From positions 1 to 64,000 of the IMG/VR virus record IMGVR_UViG_3300031576_000004: a stretch of 64,000 nucleotides of DNA. One strand, given 5' to 3'. Positions 31,666 through 39,425 of the stretch are shown piece by piece. The position numbers and the translations under genes are program-made. The number at the start of each line of letters is the position of its first letter. Position 1 is the first letter of the stretch. The notes beneath the pieces were generated by a model that was not told where the DNA came from, did no database searches, and saw nothing but the letters and a program-made list of their open reading frames with translations. Origin of the DNA: a virus.

Positions 31666-32057
31666 TAGCCTGCAAGTTTCTCAATCAACTCTGCCTTCTT
31701 GGTGTGTCCCTTTTTCTTCGTGTCTTTCCCGTGCGCAAGATAAGCGCCAAGACCACCACCCACTGCACTGCCAGCAACGCCAGTTATACCGGCTCCGATC
31801 AATTTTTTTACAAGAGCCTTTTCTCCACCGGCGCTGAAATCTATCATATGCCTCTTAAGTGCTCTGCTCGCCATTATCAGGCCTGGAGCGGATCCAATCC
31901 CACTTCCAATTCCAGCGCCAGTAGCAGTTCTTAACTTTTTACCCTTTTCTGCTCCGATAGCTCCACCGATTGCTCCGCCAATGGCACCGCCAACGGTTGC
32001 GCGTTTTCTGGTGGCCACCTTTTCCATCAACTGCTTATGTGCTTCGGCCAGTGCCAT
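31665..32057 (-). CDS. Gly-zipper protein with QLMEKVA leader
   Basis: 130 residues. Leader MALAEAHKQLMEKVA, a basic patch, then a striking G-x-x-x-G series (GGAIGGAIGGAIGAEKG) and a second Gly-rich hydrophobic segment near residue 90; ends KKAELIEKLAG, so the recurring peptide is present at both ends. Confidence 0.7.
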   Translation of the reverse strand: MALAEAHKQLMEKVATRKRATVGGAIGGAIGGAIGAEKGKKLRTATGAGIGSGIGSAPGLIMASRALKRHMIDFSAGGEKALVKKLIGAGITGVAGSAVGGGLGAYLAHGKDTKKKGHTKKAELIEKLAG

Positions 32058-32060
32058 GTT

Positions 32061-33008
32061 TTAATGCCCCCTCAGGCCAGAGCCTGCATTCTCTTGTTGC
32101 TGATCTACAAACGCATCAGTTGTAAGACTGTTATTAAGGAACTGGATCTTCTCGGTTACATATTGGGCCTTGCCATCCAACAGCAGAGTCGCATGCCTCA
32201 GACGATCCTCTTCGGAGATTTGCTCTACGAGAGTATTGACCAAAGTGATTACTGGGTGGTTGCCATTAACAACGCGCACCTGCTGGTGGTGTTCAGTTGT
32301 TGGGGAAAGGTCTGTAGAGATCAATTCCTCTCCAACGGCTTCTGCAGTCTTGAGCTGCATTGCTGCGCCATAGACGCCTTCCTTGGCTAGCTTGTGAGCA
32401 ATTTTCTTAAAGGTGGTCAGGAGATAGTCGTTGTCAGCCTTAGTTGCTTCCTGGCAAGCATAGATGATGTCCTTGATATCTACGTCGTTCATAACCATCT
32501 GCTTGGCGACCTTGTATAGATCCTCTTCGGTCTCTACGCGGGCGCGAACAACTGAAGAGAACTTGTCTGCAATCTCCTGCTTGGCAGCCTTGATTAGATC
32601 TACAGCATTCTCTGCTCGCGCCTTCTTCTCTAGGACAGAGTCGCGATTAGAGATTGAACCTATGCCGAACACCTTATTAACATTGAAGTCTTCCCTGATA
32701 GGCCTTGGCGCAGACTCATAAGAATCGGCAGTCTTCGCTGGTTCATCTACTTCTTCTAGGGAAGACACGATCTCGTTCAGGTGCGCCACGTCGAAGTGGA
32801 AGTTCTTATCCTGTGACGTATTGAACATGTGTCCATAGGTATCAATGTTTGCGCTCTCAACAACCCTTGAGATCTGCTGTGGAGTAAGCCCGTTGTCACC
32901 AGCCAGCTTCGAGATTGTCTTATTAAGAGGGACACCATTCTCGAGATATTCACGAGAAGCCTGATGGCCCCACTCAGAGAACTTCTCAGGGCTTAATTCG
33001 GATGGCAT
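32061..33008 (-). CDS. Helical virion-module protein, first gene of the block below terminase
   Basis: 315 residues. Almost entirely helical: N-terminal NKTISKLAGDNGLTPQQISRV, central VLEKKARAENAVDLI, TFKKIAHKLAKEG, and a C-terminal acidic helix. No family recognised. It is preceded by a sigma70-like promoter, so it may open its own transcription unit. Confidence 0.72.
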   Translation of the reverse strand: MPSELSPEKFSEWGHQASREYLENGVPLNKTISKLAGDNGLTPQQISRVVESANIDTYGHMFNTSQDKNFHFDVAHLNEIVSSLEEVDEPAKTADSYESAPRPIREDFNVNKVFGIGSISNRDSVLEKKARAENAVDLIKAAKQEIADKFSSVVRARVETEEDLYKVAKQMVMNDVDIKDIIYACQEATKADNDYLLTTFKKIAHKLAKEGVYGAAMQLKTAEAVGEELISTDLSPTTEHHQQVRVVNGNHPVITLVNTLVEQISEEDRLRHATLLLDGKAQYVTEKIQFLNNSLTTDAFVDQQQENAGSGLRGH

Positions 33009-33033
33009 AGAATGCTCCTATTAAAACTGACAT

Positions 33034-33062
33034 ATCTTATCAGCCCAACTATTGGGCGTCAA
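33034..33062 (-). promoter_or_regulatory. Sigma70-like promoter with hairpin spacer
   Basis: On the minus strand: TTGACG (33062-33057), 17 bases, TAAGAT (33039-33034). The spacer contains GCCCAA-TAG-TTGGGC, a perfect 6-bp hairpin with the same NAG loop as the array elements. The gene at 33008 starts about 25 bases downstream. Confidence 0.55.
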
Positions 33063-33067
33063 CAGGA

Positions 33068-34804
33068 TTAGATCGTGCCGCCACGATAATAGTAATTGGC
33101 AGCAAGCTTGCAATAAAGAATTGAATGGAATACGTCGTCTGGTTTCCCTTGCTGGTGATTGTAATGCATTATCTGGCGAGACTCGTTGTACTCAGTTTCG
33201 ATATTCATCATTTCCACGGCGTACTCTTTAAACTCGTCGTAATTAAAGAACTTAATATTCTGCTTTTTAATGTCCATAAATAGCTCGGACATCATAATGG
33301 TCCTATCTACAAGGTATCTCTGGGACGCCCCATCGAATTTGGCCCTTAGCTTGGACGATACGTATTGGATCTCCATTACCTTGTGATGTCCGAAGCCTTC
33401 CCTAAGGACTGCGTTCTTATCGGCACCGAAGCCCCAGTCACAGCCTACTAGCTGGACTTGGTAGTTACGCATCATCTGGGCGACGATCTTTGGCTGCACA
33501 GATAAGTCAGACTCTCTGCCCAATAGCTTCTTTATATGGAAGATTGTTACTCGCTTACCGTCCATAATAGCCCCGAAGGTAAGAACGGTATGCGAGCTCT
33601 CTGGGTCCTCAGCACTAGGGCCAGCCCAGTCGATACCCATTACAATTGGATATCTAAAGAAAATTGGATCTACTTGGATCTGGTTCTGTAGCTCATTATC
33701 GCAGCACTGCCTGATTTCCCACTCTGTGACTGGCTTAACGCCTGAGTCGTAAGGCAGACCTAGAACCTCGTTGTGGAACTTCTGAGTGCTGTAATGCTTG
33801 CGCTTCTCTAATATGTCATCATGTTTGATCCAGCTCACCATTAACTGCGAGATCCTGTAGCCTTTCCACTTTGCTCCCTTATTAAGGTCAACCCAGGTGG
33901 CGTCTGGCCGCTGTGGGTAGATCTGCTTCTTGCAGCGCTTGCACTGCAGGAATTCAGGCCCCACAGAGCTATCGTCAAGATAGTTCCAGTAGGCCTTAGA
34001 TTCGCTCTGTTTGGACGATCCAGGCCCCATTAGGTGCAATGTCACACAGTTGCAAGGAACGAGCCACTCCGTTTGAGTAGAGCGTTCCCAGTAGGACTGC
34101 ATGGCCGACGTGGTGGTCTTTGGCGTGCCCGTATAGACCTGGATCTTCATTTCGCCAGGTTCTATTTTGAATGACAGCGTTTCTTCAACGACTGGCAGGT
34201 TCTCTGTTAACAGGTCCTGAAGCTCGTCTACACACAGCAGCGATGCAGACAAACCGCGGACTCGGTCAGCATTCAAGTAGCAGTAGCGCAGGTGGATATT
34301 AGATCCATTAGTAAACGTTCTCTGCAGAACCTTCTTAATGCACTTGGTAGACGTCAACTCGCGTCTAATAGTAGGGCTGTACTCGATTGTGGCCCTCAGC
34401 CTGTCGTTTGAGAACTGTGACGTCTGGATAGACGACGGGCTCACGTAAATGCTTTTGAAGTGCGGAGTTACGGAAGAGTGATAGACAATGAAGTTGGCCA
34501 GCGATGTGCTCTTGGCAACCTGGCGGCCAGACATGATCAAAAGCTTTGGGTAGAACCTATTATAGATCGGCCTTAGGTGCGGCTGCTGGTTCAAAGAGAA
34601 AGGCCGTCCGTTAATCATAATGAAGCGCTCAGCGAACTGTTCCATTGTGACGCCATTAGTCCCAGTCGCCCCTAGAGACGGCGACTTTACCTCTTGGACC
34701 TTCTCGCCGCGCTTCTTAGCTAATATGAACTCGCGTCCCATGGCCTGAGCCTCGGACGGAGTCGCCCTTTCAATGGTTAAGTTCTTAGACTTTAGATCGA
34801 CCAT
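33068..34804 (-). CDS. terL: Terminase large subunit
   Basis: 578 residues. ATPase domain: Walker A GRQVAKST (93-100) and Walker B LLCVDE (189-194). A Cys site CNC (251-253) and CKRC (288-291) probably binds zinc between the domains. Nuclease domain of RNase H fold: Asp392 in GIDWAG, Asp456 in GCDWGF, and a third acid in PDDVFHSIL near 558. It powers DNA packaging into proheads and cuts the concatemer. No convincing small subunit lies beside it. Confidence 0.96.
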   Translation of the reverse strand: MVDLKSKNLTIERATPSEAQAMGREFILAKKRGEKVQEVKSPSLGATGTNGVTMEQFAERFIMINGRPFSLNQQPHLRPIYNRFYPKLLIMSGRQVAKSTSLANFIVYHSSVTPHFKSIYVSPSSIQTSQFSNDRLRATIEYSPTIRRELTSTKCIKKVLQRTFTNGSNIHLRYCYLNADRVRGLSASLLCVDELQDLLTENLPVVEETLSFKIEPGEMKIQVYTGTPKTTTSAMQSYWERSTQTEWLVPCNCVTLHLMGPGSSKQSESKAYWNYLDDSSVGPEFLQCKRCKKQIYPQRPDATWVDLNKGAKWKGYRISQLMVSWIKHDDILEKRKHYSTQKFHNEVLGLPYDSGVKPVTEWEIRQCCDNELQNQIQVDPIFFRYPIVMGIDWAGPSAEDPESSHTVLTFGAIMDGKRVTIFHIKKLLGRESDLSVQPKIVAQMMRNYQVQLVGCDWGFGADKNAVLREGFGHHKVMEIQYVSSKLRAKFDGASQRYLVDRTIMMSELFMDIKKQNIKFFNYDEFKEYAVEMMNIETEYNESRQIMHYNHQQGKPDDVFHSILYCKLAANYYYRGGTI

Positions 34805-35067
34805 TAGACCTTAGACAGTTTTGGCTTAACTACATTAGCTGGTTCGCTAAATAGCTTAGCCATCGAGGCCCTCTGTGCTCTTAGTGCTGGGGTAACTTTT
34901 AGTTTAGTAATGTACTTAGGATCAGCGAAAGCGCTCTCTTTACGAAGGATGTAAGGCTTGCCTTCTAGGATCTTGGCCATAAGAATGGCCTTCTGTGACC
35001 GCATTGCGCGATCTGCAGGAGCCTCTGACAGATCAGCCAGTTTGGCTAATAGTTCGTCTTTAGCCAT
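34804..35067 (-). CDS. Small protein ahead of terminase
   Basis: 87 residues from ATG 35067 (start MAKDELLAKLADL), preferred over an upstream in-frame ATG at 35088 because it gives a short ATGA-type overlap with the previous gene. Basic C-terminus. Position before terL makes a small-terminase role conceivable, but no DNA-binding domain is evident and it is short for one. Confidence 0.62.
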   Translation of the reverse strand: MAKDELLAKLADLSEAPADRAMRSQKAILMAKILEGKPYILRKESAFADPKYITKLKVTPALRAQRASMAKLFSEPANVVKPKLSKV

Positions 35068-35860
35068 GAATGACAACCTTCGGATCAATGAGTGTGCGGT
35101 TTAATAGCGGCTGGTCGATACTATCCTTGAATTTTGTAAGCATCGCATCCAGGTTCTTACTTCCACCAACTGCCTCAGATCCTGTCCGTAAGATCGGGTT
35201 GATTGTTTCGCGATCCATAACAGCAAAGGCAGCTTCAAGCGCCTTCTTGGGGTCTGTTTCAGCAATCTTCCTAATCTCAATTCTTGCTTGTTCAAAGTAA
35301 GCTTTTACCTGAGACATTCCTACAACACCGCCCTTGGCAAACTGCTCAATCTCTTCCTTCTGGACCATAATCTCGTTCTTGGCCTGAATTACCTGTTTCC
35401 TATTTCTCCAAAGCCAAGTGAGCAGACCAAGACCAATTGTGGCAGCGCCACCACCGCCAAGCGTCATCGTCATAGCTGTATTAGCCATGCTAGCGATCTT
35501 CTCTTCGTAGTTCTTTTCTTTAGCCTTGTACTCAGAGGTCAGGCGCTGATTCTCTCCTCGGACCATTCTTACTTCAGCGTCGTTCTGGTAGTCTACCTTC
35601 TTCATTGGCGACCCGAGAGACCTAGAAAGGTCAGTAGCCAGGGTATTAGCAACAACAGCGTTGCGGCCACCAGGCTCTACACCATTCTGGACTATGTCAC
35701 GGGTAACATCTACTCCAGCATCACCGAGCTGACGCTCGGTCTCAATATGCTCTTTATCCTTCTCAGGCCCAAGGCCCATATGAGCCAAGCCGAAGATGTT
35801 ACAGCCGGCACCAACAACAGTGAGAATACCGGCCATATACCACAGCGCTTGTCTCTTCAT
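35060..35860 (-). CDS. Membrane-anchored protein with signal-peptide-like N-terminus
   Basis: 266 residues. Residues 1-20 resemble a lipoprotein signal (two basic residues, hydrophobic core, Cys20 in VGAGC), although Gly at -3 is unusual. A coiled-coil stretch (about 95-125) precedes a transmembrane segment TLGGGGAATIGLGLLTWLW (about 133-152), then a long charged helix. Could be a spanin-like or envelope protein; not assigned. Confidence 0.65.
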   Translation of the reverse strand: MKRQALWYMAGILTVVGAGCNIFGLAHMGLGPEKDKEHIETERQLGDAGVDVTRDIVQNGVEPGGRNAVVANTLATDLSRSLGSPMKKVDYQNDAEVRMVRGENQRLTSEYKAKEKNYEEKIASMANTAMTMTLGGGGAATIGLGLLTWLWRNRKQVIQAKNEIMVQKEEIEQFAKGGVVGMSQVKAYFEQARIEIRKIAETDPKKALEAAFAVMDRETINPILRTGSEAVGGSKNLDAMLTKFKDSIDQPLLNRTLIDPKVVIHG

Positions 35861-35861
35861 C

Positions 35862-36056
35862 TCACCCCCCTAAGTTTTCTGGTTCGCCTTCTTTACCTTT
35901 AAATATGTCGTTAATCTCTTTGGCCATCATCTGCTCTTCGTGGAAGCGGCGCAATTCTGACGGAGATAAATCAATATGGAAGCTATCTGTGTATATAATG
36001 CGTATTTGATTAGGCCCTAATAGCATTACCTGTTTCGCATGAAATCTGTTTTCCAT
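35862..36056 (-). CDS. Hypothetical small protein
   Basis: 64 residues with strand-rich start (QVMLLGPNQIRIIYTDSFHIDL) and a helical tail. It overlaps the last 47 bases of the endonuclease VII gene. Unknown. Confidence 0.62.
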   Translation of the reverse strand: MENRFHAKQVMLLGPNQIRIIYTDSFHIDLSPSELRRFHEEQMMAKEINDIFKGKEGEPENLGG

Positions 36057-36633
36057 GATGGTGTTCTTCCTCCAGAGGAAGCGATGGCGTCACTTCGGAC
36101 GCAACATGCTCATCCAAATAGTCGGCAAGATTTCGAAGCACACCAGAATCTTCATGTGCCAACCCTATAATCACGTTGCATCGATGACAGAGAAGTCTGC
36201 GAATCTTCCCTGTAATGTGGGCATGGTCGACACTTAGCGCCCTTACTTTGCCACCCTTACCGATGGCAGTTTCCTCTTTTTTACACACGGCACAAACGCC
36301 ATTCTGGTCAGCGTGCATAATATCGTACATTTCTTTTGTAATGCCGTATAATTTAAGTCTGCTTCTGACTAGAACATCTGCTCGTTTTTCTGGATGCCTT
36401 TCCAGCCATTTCTTTACAGCCTGAGAGCGTTTGCCTGGGTTTTCTAAAGACCATTTTTTGGCGCGAGCAAGATGTTCATCTCTATGCCCTGCATAATATG
36501 CTCTTTTTTCAGCGCAAACGCATTGTTTGCAACGAGAATATATGCCATCTTTGCTCTGACTGCATTTCGGAAAATCTCTTAAATTCTTAACTTCGCTACA
36601 TTTAGAGCACTGTTTTGTGTCGATCGTCTTCAC
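36010..36633 (-). CDS. Recombination endonuclease VII family protein
   Basis: 207 residues. An N-terminal four-Cys zinc ribbon (CSKC and CKQC, about residues 9-40) and a basic linker lead to the endonuclease VII core: YGITKEMYDIMHADQNGVCAVC, then LSVDHAHITGKIRRLLCHRCN and the helix GVLRNLADYL. The HNH/ββα metal site (DHAH...N) and the two Cys pairs are intact. Family members resolve branched DNA before packaging (T4 gp49) or act as homing enzymes. C-terminal His/Glu tail is extra. Confidence 0.88.
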   Translation of the reverse strand: MKTIDTKQCSKCSEVKNLRDFPKCSQSKDGIYSRCKQCVCAEKRAYYAGHRDEHLARAKKWSLENPGKRSQAVKKWLERHPEKRADVLVRSRLKLYGITKEMYDIMHADQNGVCAVCKKEETAIGKGGKVRALSVDHAHITGKIRRLLCHRCNVIIGLAHEDSGVLRNLADYLDEHVASEVTPSLPLEEEHHHGKQISCETGNAIRA

Positions 36634-36947
36634 TGGGATTGCTCCTTGTTCCTCTTATCGAGGTGGCGGCGCAGTTCCATTCCGCCAACAAAACAAAGCA
36701 GCATTAATATGATAACGATTACCCTGGTTGAGATGAATACAGAATCAGGGTGAACGTGGGTTCCTACGGCAGGCTCCACTAGGACCTCTGCCGCGGGCTT
36801 CTTAGTCAAGATTAACTCTGTAATCTTAATGGCTCCGGTAATAATAGTCGTAGCTAAAGAAACGAGAGCTCCGTATAGGGCATACCTGCCAACGGTGGAC
36901 TCTCCGGTCTTCTGAACAAATGGTTTAATGTCTTTAAATTGCATCAT
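36630..36947 (-). CDS. Two-segment membrane protein, holin candidate
   Basis: 105 residues with two transmembrane segments (ALYGALVSLATTIITGAI, about 24-45; VIVIILMLLCFVGGMEL, about 76-92) and a charged C-terminus (RRHLDKRNKEQ). Topology and size fit a class II holin, but no lysin gene is recognised next to it, so this is only a candidate. Confidence 0.6.
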   Translation of the reverse strand: MMQFKDIKPFVQKTGESTVGRYALYGALVSLATTIITGAIKITELILTKKPAAEVLVEPAVGTHVHPDSVFISTRVIVIILMLLCFVGGMELRRHLDKRNKEQSQ

Positions 36948-36954
36948 TTTTTAC

Positions 36955-37404
36955 CTATGGCTTCTCAACGAATGAAGACTGGTTCTTCTTGTCGCCCATA
37001 TATCTCACTGCAAGCCCAGCCTTAATCAGCTCCTCGGAAAGATCCTTCAGGACACCGGCCTCATCATATTCTACCTTAGCGAGAAATCTCCCGAACTTCT
37101 CGCTATTGTTGTTCTTAACGGTGGTAATCCTGACGTATTTGTTTTCCACCTTTGATCTTGTGAATTCTGTGGCTTTTTTACCAGCTGTCTTTGTTGCCCC
37201 GTCCTTCTCTGGGGTGTCTGTGCCGTAAAGACGAAGGTTTCCAAGCTGGTATTCCCCATCACCCTCATCGCTCAGGAAGACGACTGTATCGCCGTCAACC
37301 ACACGCAGGATCCTTGCCATCCTGGTATAGTCGTCCTTGACGCTCTTCGGGATCGCGCTCGTATCAAACCCCATATTCAGAGCATCGTTAATACGCTTGG
37401 CCAT
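36955..37404 (-). CDS. Staphylococcal-nuclease-like (thermonuclease) protein
   Basis: 149 residues from ATG 37404, chosen because GGAGG lies nine bases upstream. The SNase OB-fold is clear: RVVDGDTVVFL, LRLYGTDTPE (catalytic Arg58, Glu66; Asp63 metal ligand) and EKFGRFLAKV (catalytic Arg106). No signal peptide is seen, so it would act in the cell, degrading DNA or RNA. First gene of the leftward block. Confidence 0.87.
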   Translation of the reverse strand: MAKRINDALNMGFDTSAIPKSVKDDYTRMARILRVVDGDTVVFLSDEGDGEYQLGNLRLYGTDTPEKDGATKTAGKKATEFTRSKVENKYVRITTVKNNNSEKFGRFLAKVEYDEAGVLKDLSEELIKAGLAVRYMGDKKNQSSFVEKP

Positions 37405-37436
37405 TTGGGCTATCCTCCGGTTTGGAACCAGCTTAT

Positions 37437-37481
37437 CAGACTTACACCCTTTTATCAAGGGCTTGTTTTAGGGTATAAGAA
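37437..37481. promoter_or_regulatory. Divergent promoter-like pair
   Basis: Plus strand: CTTGTTTTAGGGTATAAGAACT, in which GGTATAAGAA spans 37472-37481. Minus strand, on the other side: CTTGATAAAAGGGTGTAAGTCT read from 37459 to 37438. The two read almost alike in opposite directions, at the boundary between the leftward virion block and the rightward accessory block. Confidence 0.5.
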
Positions 37482-37523
37482 CTTGGAAGCCTAAATATAA
37501 CTAACTACACAAGGAGAACCACC

Positions 37524-37787
37524 ATGCCCATGCAAATCGAGACTATGGATCCTATCCCTGCCGGCGAGAATCCCTTCCTGTATGACCATTACCATATGGG
37601 AACCAGGATTGGCGAGAATATCATCATCATGCACGCCAAGCACACCGAGCAGAAGCAGGGCTACGTAATTGTCTGCAACACAGAGACTGGAGAGCGCTTC
37701 AAGATCCATTTCGACCAAGTCCAGTCCAAAAAGGACGGACAGATCGCCAGTGTCATGAATATGATTCTGGCCTCGGAGAATATGTGA
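37524..37787 (+). CDS. Hypothetical small protein
   Basis: 87 residues, AAGGAGAACC before ATG. Mixed strands (ENIIIMHAKHT, GYVIVCNTETGERF); no family recognised. First gene of the right plus-strand arm, about 43 bases after the GGTATAAGAA motif. Confidence 0.72.
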   Translation: MPMQIETMDPIPAGENPFLYDHYHMGTRIGENIIIMHAKHTEQKQGYVIVCNTETGERFKIHFDQVQSKKDGQIASVMNMILASENM

Positions 37788-37957
37788 CCTGCAAATTCCG
37801 TTGCCAGAACTGCAGATCAGAGTGGGAGCAGGATAAGCCTGGGATGACCCATTGTCAGAAGTGCCAGAGTCTGTATTGCGACTGGGTTAACTACGAGGAG
37901 GTACGCCATGGGCAAGGTGACGCTTTATCTGCAAGTGCGGGCGTAGAGACACAATAG
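37784..37957 (+). CDS. Zinc-ribbon miniprotein
   Basis: 57 residues starting at GTG 37784, which overlaps the previous stop codon. CKFRCQNC at the start and CQKCQSLYC about 18 residues later give a zinc-ribbon pattern. The last 20 residues are polar. Confidence 0.68.
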   Translation: MTCKFRCQNCRSEWEQDKPGMTHCQKCQSLYCDWVNYEEVRHGQGDALSASAGVETQ

Positions 37958-38070
37958 AGTTGTGCTCCTGGGAGTCCTTCATGGACGAACTCGAGTGCTC
38001 GTGGTGTTTCGCTGCAAGGATCCAAGCTGAAATCGATAAACAACACAATGAAAAGGAGAACACAAAATGA
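37908..38070 (+). pseudogene. Zinc-ribbon miniprotein interrupted by a one-base frameshift
   Basis: ATG 37908 has a perfect AGGAGG six bases upstream but its frame stops after 12 codons. The frame one base further (from about 37921) continues FICKCGRRDTIELC, then DELECSWCFAARI, a complete zinc-ribbon pattern, to TGA at 38068-38070. Removing one base in GTGACGC would join them. Either a sequencing/assembly error, a recent mutation, or +1 frameshifting. Confidence 0.6.
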
Positions 38071-38423
38071 GCGCTGACAATGGCCACTACATTCTCGATT
38101 GTCCTTCTGCTGACGGAAAGGCTCGAGAGTATCGAGTCGCTCACGCCATGGCCATCGAGAACATCTACTGGTGGCCGCTGCCGGGGAAGTTCTTCAAGAG
38201 CGGTCATCCAGCCTCGGAAGAGCGCAACGAGATCTGTCCAGAAGTTCTCGTCGAGTACTTTGGGAGAGCCGTGGTTATCTCCGATAAGGCCGGAGCACTC
38301 CTAAAGGCATCTGAGATGGAAGACGAGTGCCTCAGCTCTTGCGGGTTCGGGTCAGAATACGGCATATCGTTCATCAAATACGATAAGCCGTTTCCTGTGG
38401 CGCAACCACAAACCACTCCATAG
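38067..38423 (+). CDS. Hypothetical protein
   Basis: 118 residues, AAGGAG about 8 bases upstream. Begins MSADNGHYILDCPSADGKAREYR, with an aromatic core (IENIYWWPLPGKFF). Similar short starts occur in uncharacterised phage proteins; function unknown. Followed by a terminator. Confidence 0.72.
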   Translation: MSADNGHYILDCPSADGKAREYRVAHAMAIENIYWWPLPGKFFKSGHPASEERNEICPEVLVEYFGRAVVISDKAGALLKASEMEDECLSSCGFGSEYGISFIKYDKPFPVAQPQTTP

Positions 38424-38448
38424 TCTAGCTGACTAGATTACGGATAAG

Positions 38449-38486
38449 GCGGGGTGGAGACTTAACCGTCTCCCCCCGCTGATTTT
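38449..38486 (+). terminator. Intrinsic terminator
   Basis: GCGGGG-T-GGAGAC pairs with GTCTCCCCCCGC (one bulged T, 6-base loop), followed by TGATTTTTA. Lies between genes at 38423 and 38504. Confidence 0.8.
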
Positions 38487-38503
38487 TACATAGGAGAAAT
38501 GAT

Positions 38504-39160
38504 GTGGAACAAGAAGATCTAACATTCGAAGACCTGCCACATAAGTTGCGACAATACCAGAACGACAAGGCATGTTCTTTCTGTAAGGGCAAATGCTGCA
38601 AGACAATGCCTGGGATCACACACCCAACCGATTGGGGCGCACCAAATAAAAGAGAAATGCTATCGCGCCTAAAAGCCGCGTTTATAAGCGGCCGTTGGGC
38701 GCTCGACTGGTGGGAGGGCGATCCTAGATACGATAATCATCTCGATGCTCCAAATAACTCAAATAGTGTTACCTACTTCGTTCGTCCTGCAGTTAAGAAC
38801 AAAGAGGGCGAGATGAAACATGCCTCATGGGGAGGCGAGTGCACCTTTTTAACTATGGGTGGGTGCTCCCTAGAACACGATGATCGCCCAACGGAATGCA
38901 GAGCTCTGGAGCCGAACCAGAAGGTCTTCACAGATAAGACAGTCGGCTGCATATCAAAGCTTGGCGAAAAGAAAGAATTCACCATAGAGTGGCTCCCTTA
39001 TCAAAAGGTCGTTAAGGAAGCAATCTCTCAGGCAGAGGGAAGCTTGATCGATACTCCTACAATAGATTATGTCAGAGAGGCAGCCAGAGATCGGGTTAGA
39101 TTTAATAGGGGGAAAGAAGTCAATGACAGCACCAGGGATACTGCCACTAATAACGCCTGA
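38504..39160 (+). CDS. YkgJ-like cysteine-cluster protein
   Basis: 218 residues from GTG 38504 with AGGAG upstream. CSFCKGKCC (about residues 25-33), a later C in GGECTFL, GGCSLEH, RPTECRAL and a final GC make the metal-binding cluster of the YkgJ/UPF0153 family (C-x2-C-x3-CC ... C ... C-x(8-9)-RP-x2-C). These proteins probably bind zinc or an iron-sulfur cluster; no reaction is established. The C-terminal 60 residues are helical. Confidence 0.82.
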   Translation: MEQEDLTFEDLPHKLRQYQNDKACSFCKGKCCKTMPGITHPTDWGAPNKREMLSRLKAAFISGRWALDWWEGDPRYDNHLDAPNNSNSVTYFVRPAVKNKEGEMKHASWGGECTFLTMGGCSLEHDDRPTECRALEPNQKVFTDKTVGCISKLGEKKEFTIEWLPYQKVVKEAISQAEGSLIDTPTIDYVREAARDRVRFNRGKEVNDSTRDTATNNA

Positions 39161-39425
39161 GCTTGAGCTTCCGGATGAACTTGTTTTCGTCGATTGCGAA
39201 ATAAGAGATTTTTTCAAAGGCAAGCCTTACGTCTATGGAATCCCGACAATGGTCCAACTAAACAAAAACATGAAGACGTTGCTCGATCCATACGGTCACG
39301 ACAGCATGATATCTCGCCTTAGAGAGTTGACGCAGCAAATAGGCCAGCTGCGTCGTGATCTAGCTACGGTAAACGGCTCCGTTAACAAACTCTTAAAACC
39401 ACAAGAACATCAGGAGAGCATATGA
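39123..39425 (+). CDS. Hypothetical protein with C-terminal coiled coil
   Basis: 100 residues from ATG 39123 (GGGGGAAAG upstream; an earlier in-frame ATG at 39069 lacks a site). First half strand-like, second half a coiled coil (MISRLRELTQQIGQLRRDL). Overlaps the YkgJ-like gene by 38 bases and the next by 4. Confidence 0.68.
   Translation: MTAPGILPLITPELELPDELVFVDCEIRDFFKGKPYVYGIPTMVQLNKNMKTLLDPYGHDSMISRLRELTQQIGQLRRDLATVNGSVNKLLKPQEHQESI

Noticed and set aside
34804-35067. Small terminase subunit
   Set aside because: Only position supports it; no helix-turn-helix or oligomerisation region is visible and it is short.
12492-37404. Portal protein
   Set aside because: No minus-strand protein of suitable length or pattern was found; the portal is probably outside this window or too diverged to recognise by eye.
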